Assembly (NCBI RefSeq): GCF_002094885.1
Contig: NZ_MSIT01000003.1
Location: 124,001-188,000, forward strand
Source of the DNA: Salibaculum halophilum
Lineage (GTDB): Bacteria; Pseudomonadota; Alphaproteobacteria; Rhodobacterales; Rhodobacteraceae
DNA: 64,000 nt
Direction: 5' to 3'
The position numbers were made by a program, and so were the translations under genes. The notes under the pieces are model-generated. The model had not been told where the DNA came from. It did not search any database and was given only the letters and a program-made list of their open reading frames with translations. Shown one piece after another: positions 45,545 to 55,590 of the stretch. How positions within the stretch are numbered: the stretch's first letter is position 1; each line of letters starts with the position of its first letter.

Positions 45545-46365
45545 CAGAACGGTCCCCTGAGACAGGCCCACAAGCGGGCATGACAGCCGGATCGGTCGAC
45601 TGCGGCGACCATGCCATCGCCTACGACGTGGCGGGCGACGGGCCCGACGTCGTCTTTGCGCACGCGCTGGGGTTGGACCGGCATATCTGGGATGATGTCC
45701 TCCCCCACCTGCCGGGCCACCGCCGCATCCGTCTCGACATGCGCGGGCACGGGCAGTCGGATGTGCCCGATGGACCCTACACCATGGGCGGGCTGATCGC
45801 CGATGCCGAGGCCATCTGCGATGCGCTGGGGGTGCGCGACGCGGTCTTCGTCGGCCTGTCCGTGGGCGGCATGATCGGCCAAGGGCTGGCGGTCAAGCGG
45901 CTGGACCTGCTGCGCGGGCTGGTCCTGTCCAACACCGCCGCCAAGTTCGGCCAACCCGTGCAGTGGCACGACCGCGCCGCCCTCGTGCGCGCCGAGGGGT
46001 TGGGGGCGTTGGCCGACGGGGCGCTGGACAAGTGGTTCGGCCCCAAGGGGCGCGACAGCTCGGCCGCATCATGGGCGCGCGCGCAACTGCTGCGCTGCCC
46101 GCCCGAAGGTTATGCCGGATGCTGCGCCGCCATTGCCGGCACCGATTTCTACACCCCGACCAGCGGGCTGCGCCTGCCCACGCTGGGCATCGCAGGCGAT
46201 CGAGATGGCTCGACCCCGCCGGACCTGGTGCGCGAGACGACCCATTTGATCCCGGGGGCCGGTTTCACCCTGATGCGCGGGTCGGGCCACCTGCCCTGCC
46301 TGGATGCGCCCGCGGAGTTCGCCGCGCATCTGGCCGCATTCTTTCGCCGCATCGGCCACGTCTGA
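45541..46365 (+). CDS. PcaD-like alpha/beta hydrolase (3-oxoadipate enol-lactonase family)
   Basis: 274 aa. VFAHALGLDRHIWDDVLPHL, LDMRGHGQSDVPDGPY, nucleophile in GLSVGGMIGQGLA, and GSGHLPCLDAPAEFA follow the PcaD pattern. No other protocatechuate genes are nearby, so the lactonase role is uncertain. The ATG overlaps the dehydratase stop (ATGA). Confidence 0.75.
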   Translation: MTERSPETGPQAGMTAGSVDCGDHAIAYDVAGDGPDVVFAHALGLDRHIWDDVLPHLPGHRRIRLDMRGHGQSDVPDGPYTMGGLIADAEAICDALGVRDAVFVGLSVGGMIGQGLAVKRLDLLRGLVLSNTAAKFGQPVQWHDRAALVRAEGLGALADGALDKWFGPKGRDSSAASWARAQLLRCPPEGYAGCCAAIAGTDFYTPTSGLRLPTLGIAGDRDGSTPPDLVRETTHLIPGAGFTLMRGSGHLPCLDAPAEFAAHLAAFFRRIGHV

Positions 46366-46411
46366 CCGGTCGAGGCTTCCGGGCGCGCCCTGCTCCGGGT
46401 AAACACCTGCC

Positions 46412-47635
46412 ATGGACCCTGCCAAGCGCCGCCGCACCTTCACCTTCATCCTGATCACGCTGGTGATCGATGCCATGGGCATCGGCCTGATCCTGCCCGT
46501 CCTGCCCGACCTGATCGCCGAACTGAACGGATCGGGCATCGGCGCGGCCGCCGTCTGGGGCGGCATCCTGACCACCAGCTTCGCGGTCATGCAGTTCCTG
46601 TTCGGCCCGGTGCTGGGCGCGCTGTCCGACCGGTTCGGGCGCCGGCCGGTGATCCTGACGGCGCTTTTCGTGATGGCGGTGGACTACCTGATCATGGCGA
46701 CGGCGCAGACGATCTGGCTGCTGCTGTTCGGGCGTGTCATCGCCGGGATCACCGCCGCGACCATGTCCACCGCCAGCGCGGCCATCGCCGACATGTCGGA
46801 GCCCGAGCAGAAAAGCGCCAACTTCGGGCTTGTCGGCGCCGCCTTCGGCGTGGGCTTCGTGCTGGGCCCGATCATCGGCGGGCTTCTGGGCGAACTGGGC
46901 GTGCGCGCGCCCTTCTTCGCGGCCGCCGCGCTGGCCGGGGCGAACATGGCATTCGGGCTGGTCGTCCTGCCCGAGACCGTGACCGAGGCGATCCGCCGCC
47001 CCTTCGAGGCGCGCCGGGCCAATCCCTTCGGCGCCTTTCGCAAGCTGGCGGAGCTCGACGGGGTGCGGCGGCTGTTGTTTCTGTTCTTCACCTACGAGTT
47101 TGCCTTCATCGTCTACCCGGCGATCTGGGCCTATTTCACCAAGGCGCGGTTCGACTGGACCCCGGGGATGGTGGGGCTATCGCTGGCGCTGTTCGGCATC
47201 GGCATGGCCATCGTGCAGGGCGCGCTGATGGGGCCGATCCTGCGCCGCTTCGGCGAACGGGCGACCATCGTTTACGGGCTGGTGTTCAACCTGTCGGCCT
47301 TTGTTGTGCTGACGCTGATCGGCACGGGCTGGCTGGCGCTGGCCTTCATTCCGCTGACATCGCTGGGGGCCGTGGTCACGCCGGCGCTGCAGGGCCGGAT
47401 GAGCCGGATCGCCGATGACAACCAGCAGGGCGAACTGCAGGGGGTCATCGCCTCGGCCAAGTCGCTGGCGCAGATCCTCTCGCCACTGGTGATGACCCAG
47501 ATATTCTGGGCGGCCACGGACCGCGGCGCGCTTGACCTGCCCGGCGCGCCCTTCCTGTTGTCGGCGGCGCTGATGCTGGTCTGCCTGACGGTCTTTCTCG
47601 CGCCGCGTACGGGAGCCAGGACCCCCGCGGCCTGA
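46412..47635 (+). CDS. MFS transporter of the TetA/TCR type
   Basis: 407 aa, 12 hydrophobic helices. IDAMGIGLILPVLPDLIAEL, motif A GALSDRFGRRPVIL and GAAFGVGFVLGPIIGG place it with TetA-like drug:proton antiporters. Begins 46 bp after the PcaD-like gene, so it probably ends the operon and exports a substrate or product. Actual specificity not inferable; tetracycline resistance should not be assumed. Confidence 0.82.
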   Translation: MDPAKRRRTFTFILITLVIDAMGIGLILPVLPDLIAELNGSGIGAAAVWGGILTTSFAVMQFLFGPVLGALSDRFGRRPVILTALFVMAVDYLIMATAQTIWLLLFGRVIAGITAATMSTASAAIADMSEPEQKSANFGLVGAAFGVGFVLGPIIGGLLGELGVRAPFFAAAALAGANMAFGLVVLPETVTEAIRRPFEARRANPFGAFRKLAELDGVRRLLFLFFTYEFAFIVYPAIWAYFTKARFDWTPGMVGLSLALFGIGMAIVQGALMGPILRRFGERATIVYGLVFNLSAFVVLTLIGTGWLALAFIPLTSLGAVVTPALQGRMSRIADDNQQGELQGVIASAKSLAQILSPLVMTQIFWAATDRGALDLPGAPFLLSAALMLVCLTVFLAPRTGARTPAA

Positions 47636-47810
47636 GCCCGCGCTATTGCCGCGTCCGGCAAGAAGCACCCTTCGCCATTCCCGCAAGACCGGCGGCGCAT
47701 TTCCGGGTGCCCGCGGTATCGTCCTCTGCTAGGACTGAAAATAAATTCACCCTGTGCACGACCGTATACCGCCCGCCGGTTCGGTCGCGGCCCACGACGC
47801 GGGAACGAAA

Positions 47811-49976
47811 ATGACCGATTCGCCCACACCCGAGCAGATGACCGAAACCGCCGGATTGCAGATCGACACCGGCCTCAAGCACTTCGTCGAAACCGAGGTT
47901 CTGCCCGGACTGGACGTCAGCGCAGACCGGCTGTGGTCGGGCCTCTCCACGCTCGTGCAAGAATTCAGCCCACAGAACCGGGCCCTGCTGGACAAGCGCG
48001 ACCTGATCCAGAGCCAGATCGACGACTGGCACAAGTCGAACCGGGACGTCCCCCACGACCGGGCGGCCTACAAGGCCTTCCTCGAGGAAATCGGCTATCT
48101 GGTGCCGGAAGGCCCGGATTTCGAGATCGAGACCGAGAACACCGACCCCGAGATCGCCACGGTTCCCGGCCCGCAGCTGGTGGTGCCGGCGACCAACGCG
48201 CGGTTCGTTCTGAACGCCGCCAATGCCCGCTGGGGCAGCCTCTATGACGGGCTGTACGGCACCGATGCCATGGGCGGCCCGCCGCCCGCGGACGGCTTTG
48301 ACGACGGGCGCGGCGCGCGGGTCGTGGCCCGCGCCGCCGTCTTCCTCGACGAGGTCTTCCCCGTCACCGGAACCAGCCACGCCAAGGCCGGAGCCTATCG
48401 TATCGAAGCCGGCCGCCTTACGGTCGACGGCATGGACCTTGTCGCCCCGGACGCCTTCGCGGGCCATACCGGCGCGGCCGAGGACCCCGCCACCGTCGTG
48501 CTGCGCAACAACGGGCTGCATGTCGAACTGGTCTTCGATCGCGCACATCCGATCGGCAAGACGACCCCCTCGGGACTGGCCGACGTGCGCATGGAATCGG
48601 CGGTCTCGGCCATCGTCGACTGCGAGGATTCGGTGGCCTGCGTCGATGCCGCCGACAAAGTGCTGGCCTACCGCACCTGGCTGGGGCTGATGCGCGGCGA
48701 CCTGGAGGAGACTTTCGAGAAAGGCGGCAAGACCATGACCCGCCGCCTCAACCCGGACCGGCGCTATACCGCGCCCGACGGGTCGGACCTGACGCTCAAG
48801 GGCCGGGCGCTGCTGCTCGTGCGCAATGTCGGGCATCTTATGACCACGCCGGCCATCCTCGACCGCAACGGCGAAGAGGTCTTCGAGGGGCTGATGGATG
48901 CCATGCTGACCGTGCTGATCGCCATGCACGACCTGAAGAAATCCGCCGGCCCGCGCAATTCGGCCCGCGGATCGGTCTATGTCGTCAAGCCCAAGATGCA
49001 CGGCCCCGAGGAGGTCGCCTTTGCCGACGCGATCTTCGGCCATGTCGAGGACGTGCTGGGCCTGCCGCGCCATACCGTCAAGCTGGGCGTGATGGACGAG
49101 GAACGGCGCACCTCCGTCAATCTCAAGGAATGCATCCGCGCGGCAAAACACCGGGTCTGTTTCATCAACACCGGCTTTCTCGACCGCACCGGCGACGAGA
49201 TCCATACCTCGATGGAGGCCGGTCCCTTCAGCCGCAAGGACTTCATCAAGGGCAAGGGCTGGATCACCGCCTACGAGAACCGCAACGTCGATATCGGGCT
49301 GGAATGCGGGTTCTCGGGCCGCGCCCAGATTGGAAAGGGCATGTGGGCTGCCCCCGACCGCATGGCCGAAATGCTCGAACAGAAGATCGCGCATCCGCGC
49401 GCCGGGGCCAATTGTGCCTGGGTGCCCTCGCCCACGGCCGCCACGCTGCACGCCACGCATTACCACCGTGTCGACGTGATGGCGGTGCAGGACCGGCTCG
49501 CCCGGGGCGGGCGCCGCGCCCATGTCGAGGCGCTGCTGGACATCCCGCTGGCCGCCTACCGCAAGTGGACGGCCGACCAGATCCGCCGCGAGGTCGAGAA
49601 CAACGCGCAGGGCATCCTGGGCTACGTGGTGCGCTGGATCGACCAGGGCGTGGGCTGTTCCAAGGTGCCCGACATCAACGATGTCGCCCTGATGGAGGAC
49701 CGCGCCACCTGTCGCATCTCGGCCCAGCACATCACCAACTGGCTGCACCACGACGTGGTCAGCCAGGACGAGGTGATGGAAATCCTGCAGAGCATGGCCC
49801 GCGTGGTGGACCGGCAGAACGCGGACGATGCGCAGTATGAACCCATGGGGCCGGGGTTCGACGGGGTCGCCTTCCAGGCGGCCTGCGACCTGGTGTTCCT
49901 GGGCCGCGAACAGCCCTCGGGCTACACCGAGCCGGTGCTGCACCAGCGGCGGCAGGAGCGGAAAGCGCAGTCGTGA
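47811..49976 (+). CDS. glcB: Malate synthase G
   Basis: 721 aa, the monomeric ~80 kDa form that condenses glyoxylate with acetyl-CoA. [90 protein letters not shown] and [20 protein letters not shown] are diagnostic. ATG at 47811 chosen to fit family length; the frame opens 19 codons earlier. It can consume the glyoxylate released by the ureide genes that follow. Confidence 0.96.
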   Translation: MTDSPTPEQMTETAGLQIDTGLKHFVETEVLPGLDVSADRLWSGLSTLVQEFSPQNRALLDKRDLIQSQIDDWHKSNRDVPHDRAAYKAFLEEIGYLVPEGPDFEIETENTDPEIATVPGPQLVVPATNARFVLNAANARWGSLYDGLYGTDAMGGPPPADGFDDGRGARVVARAAVFLDEVFPVTGTSHAKAGAYRIEAGRLTVDGMDLVAPDAFAGHTGAAEDPATVVLRNNGLHVELVFDRAHPIGKTTPSGLADVRMESAVSAIVDCEDSVACVDAADKVLAYRTWLGLMRGDLEETFEKGGKTMTRRLNPDRRYTAPDGSDLTLKGRALLLVRNVGHLMTTPAILDRNGEEVFEGLMDAMLTVLIAMHDLKKSAGPRNSARGSVYVVKPKMHGPEEVAFADAIFGHVEDVLGLPRHTVKLGVMDEERRTSVNLKECIRAAKHRVCFINTGFLDRTGDEIHTSMEAGPFSRKDFIKGKGWITAYENRNVDIGLECGFSGRAQIGKGMWAAPDRMAEMLEQKIAHPRAGANCAWVPSPTAATLHATHYHRVDVMAVQDRLARGGRRAHVEALLDIPLAAYRKWTADQIRREVENNAQGILGYVVRWIDQGVGCSKVPDINDVALMEDRATCRISAQHITNWLHHDVVSQDEVMEILQSMARVVDRQNADDAQYEPMGPGFDGVAFQAACDLVFLGREQPSGYTEPVLHQRRQERKAQS

Positions 49977-49989
49977 TCGGGACTTGATC

Positions 49990-50017
49990 GGGAAACGGTG
50001 GGCGGCCGCCGTTTCCC
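49990..50017 (+). terminator. Hairpin after glcB, possible terminator
   Basis: GGGAAACGG (49990-49998) pairs with CCGTTTCCC (50009-50017); no T run follows. Confidence 0.45.
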
Positions 50018-50143
50018 GCATTGCTCGTGTTTGGCCCGCATTATCAAACCGGTTAGAAAGGTGCTGTTGCGCAGTGGGCTGTGGCGTCGTGCCCCGCGGC
50101 GGCGCATAGTGACCGAATAACACCGCCGGTTGCAGGAGCTGCG

Positions 50144-50962
50144 ATGACCAACCGCTATCATGCGCCCGTGGGGGGCCACCCGGGGCAGGACCAGCTTCTT
50201 ACCGACCGGGCGGTCTTCACCGAAAGCTACGCGGTGATCCCCCGCGGCACCATGCGCGACATCGTGACCAGTTTGCTCCCGTTCTGGGAGCAGGCCCGCG
50301 CCTGGGTGCTGGCACGGCCGCTGTCGGGCTTTGCCGAGACCTTTTCGCAATACCTCATGGAGGTGCAGCCCGGTGGCGGCTCGGACCGGCCCGACACCGA
50401 CCCGCGCGCCGAGGCGGTGCTGTTCGTGCTCGACGGCACCGCGACCCTGACTGTGAACGGCACCACGCACGAGATGACACCGGGTGGCTATGCCTACCTG
50501 CCGCCCGCAAGCGACTGGCGCCTGCGCAACACGACCGAGGCGCCGCTGCGGTTCCACTGGATCCGCAAGGCCTACCAGGCGGTCGAGGGGCTCGATGCGC
50601 CCGATGTCGTGATCACCAACGAGAATGACATCGCGCCCACACCCATGCCCGGCACCGAGGGCAACTGGGCCACGACCCGCTTTGTTGACCCCGCCGACAT
50701 GCGCCACGACATGCATGTCACCATCGTCACCTTCGCGCCCGGCGCGGTGATCCCCTTCCTTGAGACCCACGTGATGGAACACGGGCTCTACGTGCTGGAG
50801 GGCAAGGCGGTTTACCGGCTGAACACCGACTGGGTCGAGGTCGAGGCGGGCGATTTCATGTGGCTGCGCGCCTTCTGCCCGCAGGCCTGTTACGCGGGCG
50901 GGCCGGGCCAGTTCCGCTACCTGCTCTACAAGGACGTGAACCGGCACATGCCGCTGGGGTAG
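50144..50962 (+). CDS. allE: (S)-ureidoglycine aminohydrolase (bicupin)
   Basis: 272 aa two-cupin protein. Releases ammonia from ureidoglycine to form ureidoglycolate. Family features: RAVFTESYAVIPRGTMRDI at the start, cupin 1 with VLFVLDGTATLTVNGTTHEM, and the metal-binding cupin 2 with THVMEHGLYVLEGKAVYRLN and AGDFMWLRAFCPQACYAGG. AGGAG precedes the ATG. It opens the plus-strand half of the urate/allantoin module. Confidence 0.9.
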   Translation: MTNRYHAPVGGHPGQDQLLTDRAVFTESYAVIPRGTMRDIVTSLLPFWEQARAWVLARPLSGFAETFSQYLMEVQPGGGSDRPDTDPRAEAVLFVLDGTATLTVNGTTHEMTPGGYAYLPPASDWRLRNTTEAPLRFHWIRKAYQAVEGLDAPDVVITNENDIAPTPMPGTEGNWATTRFVDPADMRHDMHVTIVTFAPGAVIPFLETHVMEHGLYVLEGKAVYRLNTDWVEVEAGDFMWLRAFCPQACYAGGPGQFRYLLYKDVNRHMPLG

Positions 50963-51128
50963 GACCGGCTACCCTGCGCCGCACAATGGCGCGACCGGAC
51001 GGGTTGTCGCCGTCCTGGACGGGCCCGCGCCCAATGCTGGCCCGCCGCGCCGCTTTGGGCTATCCAGCGTCAGGCGGCGGCGTCCCGGACGCGGCCCGCG
51101 TCCATCATGCCCCGGAGGCCCCCTGCCC

Positions 51129-52130
51129 ATGTCCCGCCCCCTCCGCGTCTTCATCAACGGCTTCGGCCGGATCGGGCGCAGCCTGTTTCGCCAGATCCTG
51201 ACCACGCCAGTCGGAGCGGGCATCGAGGTCGCGGGCGTCAACGACATCGCGCCTCTGGAGACCTGCGCCTACCTGCTGCGCTTTGACAGCGTCTACGGGC
51301 CGTTTCCCGGATCGGTCGAGGCCGGGCCGGGGTGGCTCCAGGCGGATGATGCCCGCCTGCCCTTCCACCATGTCTCCGACCTGCGGCAGCTGGACCTGGC
51401 CGAGGTGGACGTCGTGCTGGAATGCACCGGCCGCGCCAAGGACCGCCAGACCGCCGACGCGGGGATGACGGCGGGGGCCGCGCAGGTGCTGATCTCGGGG
51501 CCCTCTGGGGCGGCCGACCGGACCATCGTTCTGGGCGCGAACGAGGCCGATTTGCGCGAGGCGCGCATCGTCTCCAACGCGTCCTGCACCACGAACGCCA
51601 TCGCGCCGCTCTTGCGGGCGCTGGATGGCGCCTTCGGGATCACCCGCGCGCATGTGACCACCGTGCATTGCTACACCGGCAGCCAGCCCACGGTGGACCA
51701 GCCCGGCGCCAACCTGGAACGCAGCCGGGCGGCGGCGGTCTCGATGGTGCCGACCACGACCAGCGCCATGGATCAGGTCACGCGGGTGCTGCCCGGTTTC
51801 CGCGACCGGCTGAGCGTTGCCGCTGTCCGGGTGCCGACGATCTCGGTCTCGGCGGTGGACGCGGTGCTGCAACTTGACAGGCCGCCCCGGGGCGACGCCG
51901 CCAGCGCCCTGGCCGAGGCCCTCGCCGACCGAACGCTGTTCGGCATGACCCACGACCCCTGCGTATCGACCGATTTCCGGGGGCGTTCAGAGTCGCTGGT
52001 GCTGGCCCTGCCCGAAACCCAGGTCCTGCCCGATGGGCAGCTGCGCCTCCTGGGCTGGTACGACAACGAATGGGGCTTTTCGGCGCGGATGCTGGACATG
52101 GCGCGCCGCATGGCCGCGCGCGACCTGTGA
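51129..52130 (+). CDS. gap: Glyceraldehyde-3-phosphate dehydrogenase family protein, divergent paralogue
   Basis: 333 aa type I GAPDH fold. NAD-binding INGFGRIGRSLFRQIL, catalytic Cys in SNASCTTNAIAPLL, His in TTVHCYTG, and WYDNEWGFSARMLD are kept. However YTGSQPTVD and VPTTTSAMDQV differ from the usual YT..Q..VD and P.STGAA phosphate-site residues, so substrate may be altered. It stands between allE and allA, away from glycolytic genes. Confidence 0.78.
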   Translation: MSRPLRVFINGFGRIGRSLFRQILTTPVGAGIEVAGVNDIAPLETCAYLLRFDSVYGPFPGSVEAGPGWLQADDARLPFHHVSDLRQLDLAEVDVVLECTGRAKDRQTADAGMTAGAAQVLISGPSGAADRTIVLGANEADLREARIVSNASCTTNAIAPLLRALDGAFGITRAHVTTVHCYTGSQPTVDQPGANLERSRAAAVSMVPTTTSAMDQVTRVLPGFRDRLSVAAVRVPTISVSAVDAVLQLDRPPRGDAASALAEALADRTLFGMTHDPCVSTDFRGRSESLVLALPETQVLPDGQLRLLGWYDNEWGFSARMLDMARRMAARDL

Positions 52131-52169
52131 CACCGGGCGCAATCCGGGCCCGGCGATCCGCGCGGAGCG

Positions 52170-52658
52170 TCAGGCGCGGAGGACCTCGTAGGGCTGATCG
52201 AACCAGTGTTCCTGCAGGTTGGGCCCCGCGCCGATCCGGTCGACCACCGCGAAAAGGCCCGGGTCGGCCAGCGGGGTCAGCACGCCGTGCCAGGTGCCGC
52301 GGTGGTAGTTCACCGCCTGCCCCGGCGCGGTGACGAAGGCCAGCGGCTGGCCCGGCCGGCCGCCCGCATCGGGGGCCACGATCACCAGAAAGGGGTCCAG
52401 GCTCATCGGCAGGAACGCCTGACTGCCCTCGGGGTGGCGTTCCATCATGTCGAGGTGGACTGGCAGCGCGCGCGGCTGCGCCTTGAACAGGCTGATCCCC
52501 GCGCGGCCCGTGCCGAAGTCGAGCCGGGCGCGGTCATGATGGCGCCCGCAAAGCCCCTGGTTGATGATCTTGTCAGGCTCATCGGTGGCGTCGAGGACGT
52601 CGCCGAAGGGGGCGAAGGCCGCGGCCGTCAGGGGCTGGGTTCGGATGCGGCCGGTCAT
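52170..52658 (-). CDS. allA: Ureidoglycolate lyase
   Basis: 162 aa cupin-like enzyme splitting ureidoglycolate to glyoxylate and urea. QPLTAAAFAPFGDVLDA at the start, ERHPEGSQAFLPMSLDPFLV, and VNYHRGTWHGVLTPLADPG are typical. Its ATG overlaps the stop of the puuE-uraD gene (ATGA), so the two are translated together. Provides the glyoxylate for malate synthase G. Confidence 0.94.
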   Translation of the reverse strand: MTGRIRTQPLTAAAFAPFGDVLDATDEPDKIINQGLCGRHHDRARLDFGTGRAGISLFKAQPRALPVHLDMMERHPEGSQAFLPMSLDPFLVIVAPDAGGRPGQPLAFVTAPGQAVNYHRGTWHGVLTPLADPGLFAVVDRIGAGPNLQEHWFDQPYEVLRA

Positions 52659-54067
52659 GCGCCCAGCTTGTCGATCAGGCGCAACTCGGCGATACGCTCA
52701 ACCTGGCGGCAGGCCTCGGCGAACTCAGTGGCGCGGTCGTTGTCCAGCCGCCGCGCGAAGGCCGCCATGATCGAGGCCTTGTCGTGGTCGCGCACCGCGA
52801 TGATGAAGGGAAAGCCGAACCGCGCGGTGTAGGTGTCGTTCATCCGCAGAAAGGTTTCGCGTTCGTCATCGGTCAGCGCGTCCAGCCCGGCGCTGGCCTG
52901 TTCGGCGGTCGACTCGTCGGTCAGCCGTTCGGCGGCGGCAAGCTTGCCGGCCAGGTCTGGGTGCGCAGTCAGCACGCCCAGGCGCTTGTCCGCGGGGGCC
53001 GACCGGAACACGCGGGCCAGGGCGTTGTGCAGGCCCTTCGCACTGTCATGGGCCGGGCCGAGTTCCAGCGCCCAGGCGGCCTCGGCGATCCAGGGGCTGT
53101 GCTCGAAGACGCCGCCGAACCGGTCCACGAATGCCGCCTTATCCAGTTGCGAAGGACGCGGCCAGGCCATCGGCGGATGCTCGCGCGCCCAGTGGTCGGC
53201 GATGTCTTCGCGGGTGGCGAACCAGACCCCGTCGTGTCGGCTGATATGATCCAGCACGCGCGCCAGCGCGGCGGCGCGGCCCGGCCGCCCGATCAAGCGG
53301 CAATGCAGCCCGATGGACAGCATCTTCGGCGCGCCCGCCTCGCCTTCGGCATAGAGATAGTCGAAACTGTCCTTGAGGTAGCTTTCAAACTGTGCCCCGT
53401 TGGTGAACCCTGCCTGGATGGCAAAGCGCATGTCGTTGCAATCCATGGTGTAGGGCACGATCAGCTGGTGCTTGCCGCCGGCCTCGATCCAGTAGGGCAG
53501 GTCGTCGGCGTAACTGTCGGCGATATAGGCGAAGTCACCCTCCTGCGCGGCCAGGTCGATCGTGTGCATGGAACAGCGCCCGGTGTACCAGCCGCGCGGG
53601 GGCGTGCCCGTCACCTCGGTGTGCAGGCGGATCGCCTCGCGGATCTGGGCGCGTTCCTCCTCGGCGTCCATGTCCTTGTGCTCGACCCATTTCAGGCCGT
53701 GGCTGGCAATCTCCCAGCCCGCGGCTTGCATCGCCGCCACCTGCTGCGGGGCGCGGGCCAGCGCCGTGGCCACGCCGTAGACGGTAATCGGCGTGTCCCC
53801 CAGCAGGCGGTGGATGCGCCAGAACCCGGCCCGGCTGCCGTATTCGTAGATCGATTCCATGTTCCAGTGGCGCTGGCCCGGCCAGGGCTGCGCGCCGGTG
53901 ATCTCGGACAGGAAGGCCTCGGAGGCGGCATCGCCGTGCAGCACGTTGTTTTCGCCGCCTTCCTCGTAATTGAGCACGATCTGAACGGCGATCTTCGCCC
54001 CGCCCGGCCAGTTCGCGTGGGGGGGTGTGGGCCCGTAGCCGATCATGTCGCGGGGATAACGTGCCAA
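52655..54067 (-). CDS. puuE: Bifunctional allantoinase PuuE / OHCU decarboxylase UraD
   Basis: 470 aa fusion. Residues 1-~300 form the polysaccharide-deacetylase-like PuuE allantoinase ([52 protein letters not shown]). Residues ~305-470 are UraD ([47 protein letters not shown]). It therefore carries out two consecutive steps, OHCU to allantoin and allantoin to allantoate. No suitable ATG; TTG at 54067 is supported by AAGGAG six bases ahead. Confidence 0.95.
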   Translation of the reverse strand: MARYPRDMIGYGPTPPHANWPGGAKIAVQIVLNYEEGGENNVLHGDAASEAFLSEITGAQPWPGQRHWNMESIYEYGSRAGFWRIHRLLGDTPITVYGVATALARAPQQVAAMQAAGWEIASHGLKWVEHKDMDAEEERAQIREAIRLHTEVTGTPPRGWYTGRCSMHTIDLAAQEGDFAYIADSYADDLPYWIEAGGKHQLIVPYTMDCNDMRFAIQAGFTNGAQFESYLKDSFDYLYAEGEAGAPKMLSIGLHCRLIGRPGRAAALARVLDHISRHDGVWFATREDIADHWAREHPPMAWPRPSQLDKAAFVDRFGGVFEHSPWIAEAAWALELGPAHDSAKGLHNALARVFRSAPADKRLGVLTAHPDLAGKLAAAERLTDESTAEQASAGLDALTDDERETFLRMNDTYTARFGFPFIIAVRDHDKASIMAAFARRLDNDRATEFAEACRQVERIAELRLIDKLGA

Positions 54068-54203
54068 GGCGGGCTCCTTTCGTCGGCTCCGTGATACACG
54101 AGGCATTACCAGATGTTTTTCAAAACCGCCAAAAAGCTGCTTCGGCTTGCCCCGCTGCGCCCGGTGCGCGAGAACCGGGCAAGCTTACGGGAAGGACTAC
54201 GCC

Positions 54204-54554
54204 ATGACCGGATACCTGACGACCCATGTCCTTGATACCGCCCGCGGCCGCCCGGCCGAGGGTCTGCGGATTGAGCTGTTCCGGCTGGACGACGAGTGGC
54301 GCTTGCTCGGGGGCCGGGTCACCAACGCCGACGGGCGCACGGACAGTCCGATCCTGCCCGCCGCCGACTTCGAGACAGGCACATACGAACTGGTGTTTCA
54401 TGCCGGTGCCTACCTCGATGCCATCGGCACGCCCTCCGAAAGCCCGCGGTTCCTGGACGTGATCCCGATCCGCTTCGGCATGTCCGAGGCGGCCCACTAC
54501 CACGTGCCGCTGCTGCTGTCGCCCTTTGGCTATTCGACCTATCGGGGCAGCTGA
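54204..54554 (+). CDS. uraH: 5-hydroxyisourate hydrolase (transthyretin-like)
   Basis: 116 aa. N-terminal [20 protein letters not shown]-type interior ([20 protein letters not shown]) with the YRGS C-terminus diagnostic of HIU hydrolases. Acts between PuuD and UraD. Divergent from puuE-uraD. Confidence 0.96.
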   Translation: MTGYLTTHVLDTARGRPAEGLRIELFRLDDEWRLLGGRVTNADGRTDSPILPAADFETGTYELVFHAGAYLDAIGTPSESPRFLDVIPIRFGMSEAAHYHVPLLLSPFGYSTYRGS

Positions 54555-54581
54555 CACGACACCGGCCGCCCGCGCGGCCAC

Positions 54582-55490
54582 CTATCCGCCCGCAACCGCC
54601 TTGCCGATGCGGTCGATCATGAATTCCATGAACAGCCGCGTCTTGGGGTCTTGCCGGCGCCGGTGGGTGAACAGGCAGGCCATCTGGATCGGCTCGGGCG
54701 GGGTGTCTTCGGCGACAGGCACAAGACGGCCGGCCGCCAAGTGGTCGGCGATCTCGAAGACGGGTTTCATGGCGATCCCCTGCCCGGCCAGAGCCCAGTC
54801 GGTCAGCACGTCGCCGTCGTCGCATTCGTAGCGCCCCGAGACGCGGAACCGCTGCGGCCCCTCGGGCGTCGAGAGCCGCCACTGGAACTCGGTCGCGCCC
54901 GGAAACCGCAGCGCCAGGCAATCATGCCCGTCCGCCACAAGGTCTGCCCCGGTTTCCGGCATGCCCCGCCGCGCGATATAGTCGGGGGCGGCGCAGAGCA
55001 CCCGGTCGACGTCGGCGATCTTGCGGATTCGCAGGGTGCTGTCCTCGGGCCGGCCGAGGAAAAAGGCCAGGTCCAGCCCCTCGGTCGTCAGGTCCACCTT
55101 GCGGTCGGTCAGGCGCAAGCGCACGCTGACCTCGGGGTAGTCGGCCAGGAACTCCGGTACCTGCGGCGCGATCAGCCGCCGCCCCAGCCCCAGCGGCGCG
55201 GCGACATAGAGTGACCCGCGCAGGTTCTCGGTGATGTTGACAATCTGCGCCTCGGCGCTTTCCACGGCGTGGAGGATCTCGGTCGCGCCGCGATAGAACG
55301 ACTGGCCCTGTTCGGTGGCGCTCAGACTTCGGGTCGTGCGCTGGAACAGGCGTACGCCCAGATGGTCCTCCAGCTGCGAAATCCGCGAGGAGGTCACCGC
55401 CGGGGAAATCCGCAGGTCGCGGCCCGCGGCGGACATGCTGCCCAACTCGTAGACACGCACGAATGTTCGGATATTGTCGAAATAGGACAT
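54582..55490 (-). CDS. LysR-family transcriptional regulator
   Basis: 302 aa. HTH at 1-60 (FVRVYELGSMSAAGRDLRIS then TSSRISQLEDHLGVRLFQRT) and a LysR substrate-binding domain. Divergent from puuD, with 100 bp between, so it probably controls the urate genes, ligand unknown. ATG at 55490 is the family start. Confidence 0.9.
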   Translation of the reverse strand: MSYFDNIRTFVRVYELGSMSAAGRDLRISPAVTSSRISQLEDHLGVRLFQRTTRSLSATEQGQSFYRGATEILHAVESAEAQIVNITENLRGSLYVAAPLGLGRRLIAPQVPEFLADYPEVSVRLRLTDRKVDLTTEGLDLAFFLGRPEDSTLRIRKIADVDRVLCAAPDYIARRGMPETGADLVADGHDCLALRFPGATEFQWRLSTPEGPQRFRVSGRYECDDGDVLTDWALAGQGIAMKPVFEIADHLAAGRLVPVAEDTPPEPIQMACLFTHRRRQDPKTRLFMEFMIDRIGKAVAGG

Positions 55491-55590
55491 TATTTTGTTA
55501 TTTTTGATGCTGCTTGGATTTTCCCGGCGATAGCAGAATAAATCCGGCGCGCCTAGTCTGCGGGCCACGGCGAAGCCAAGAGGGGGCCGC
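55491..55590. promoter_or_regulatory. Divergent LysR/puuD control region
   Basis: A+T-rich start (TTATTTTGTTATTTTTGATG) followed by CTGCT and AGCAG as a dyad with 17-bp spacing (about 55510-55540), where a LysR protein could bind. An AGAGGGGG ribosome site precedes puuD. Confidence 0.45.

Noticed and set aside
45541-46365. Protocatechuate branch (pca) operon
   Set aside because: Only one PcaD-like hydrolase is present; no pcaB, pcaC, pcaG or pcaH nearby.
46412-47635. Tetracycline resistance determinant
   Set aside because: Only general TetA/TCR-type similarity; the position in a catabolic operon makes a metabolite exporter as likely.
47643-50123. Very long open frame (826 codons) antisense to malate synthase G
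   Set aside because: Composition is that of a high-G+C antisense shadow (His/Arg/Gly/Gln-rich); the plus-strand protein matches its family end to end.
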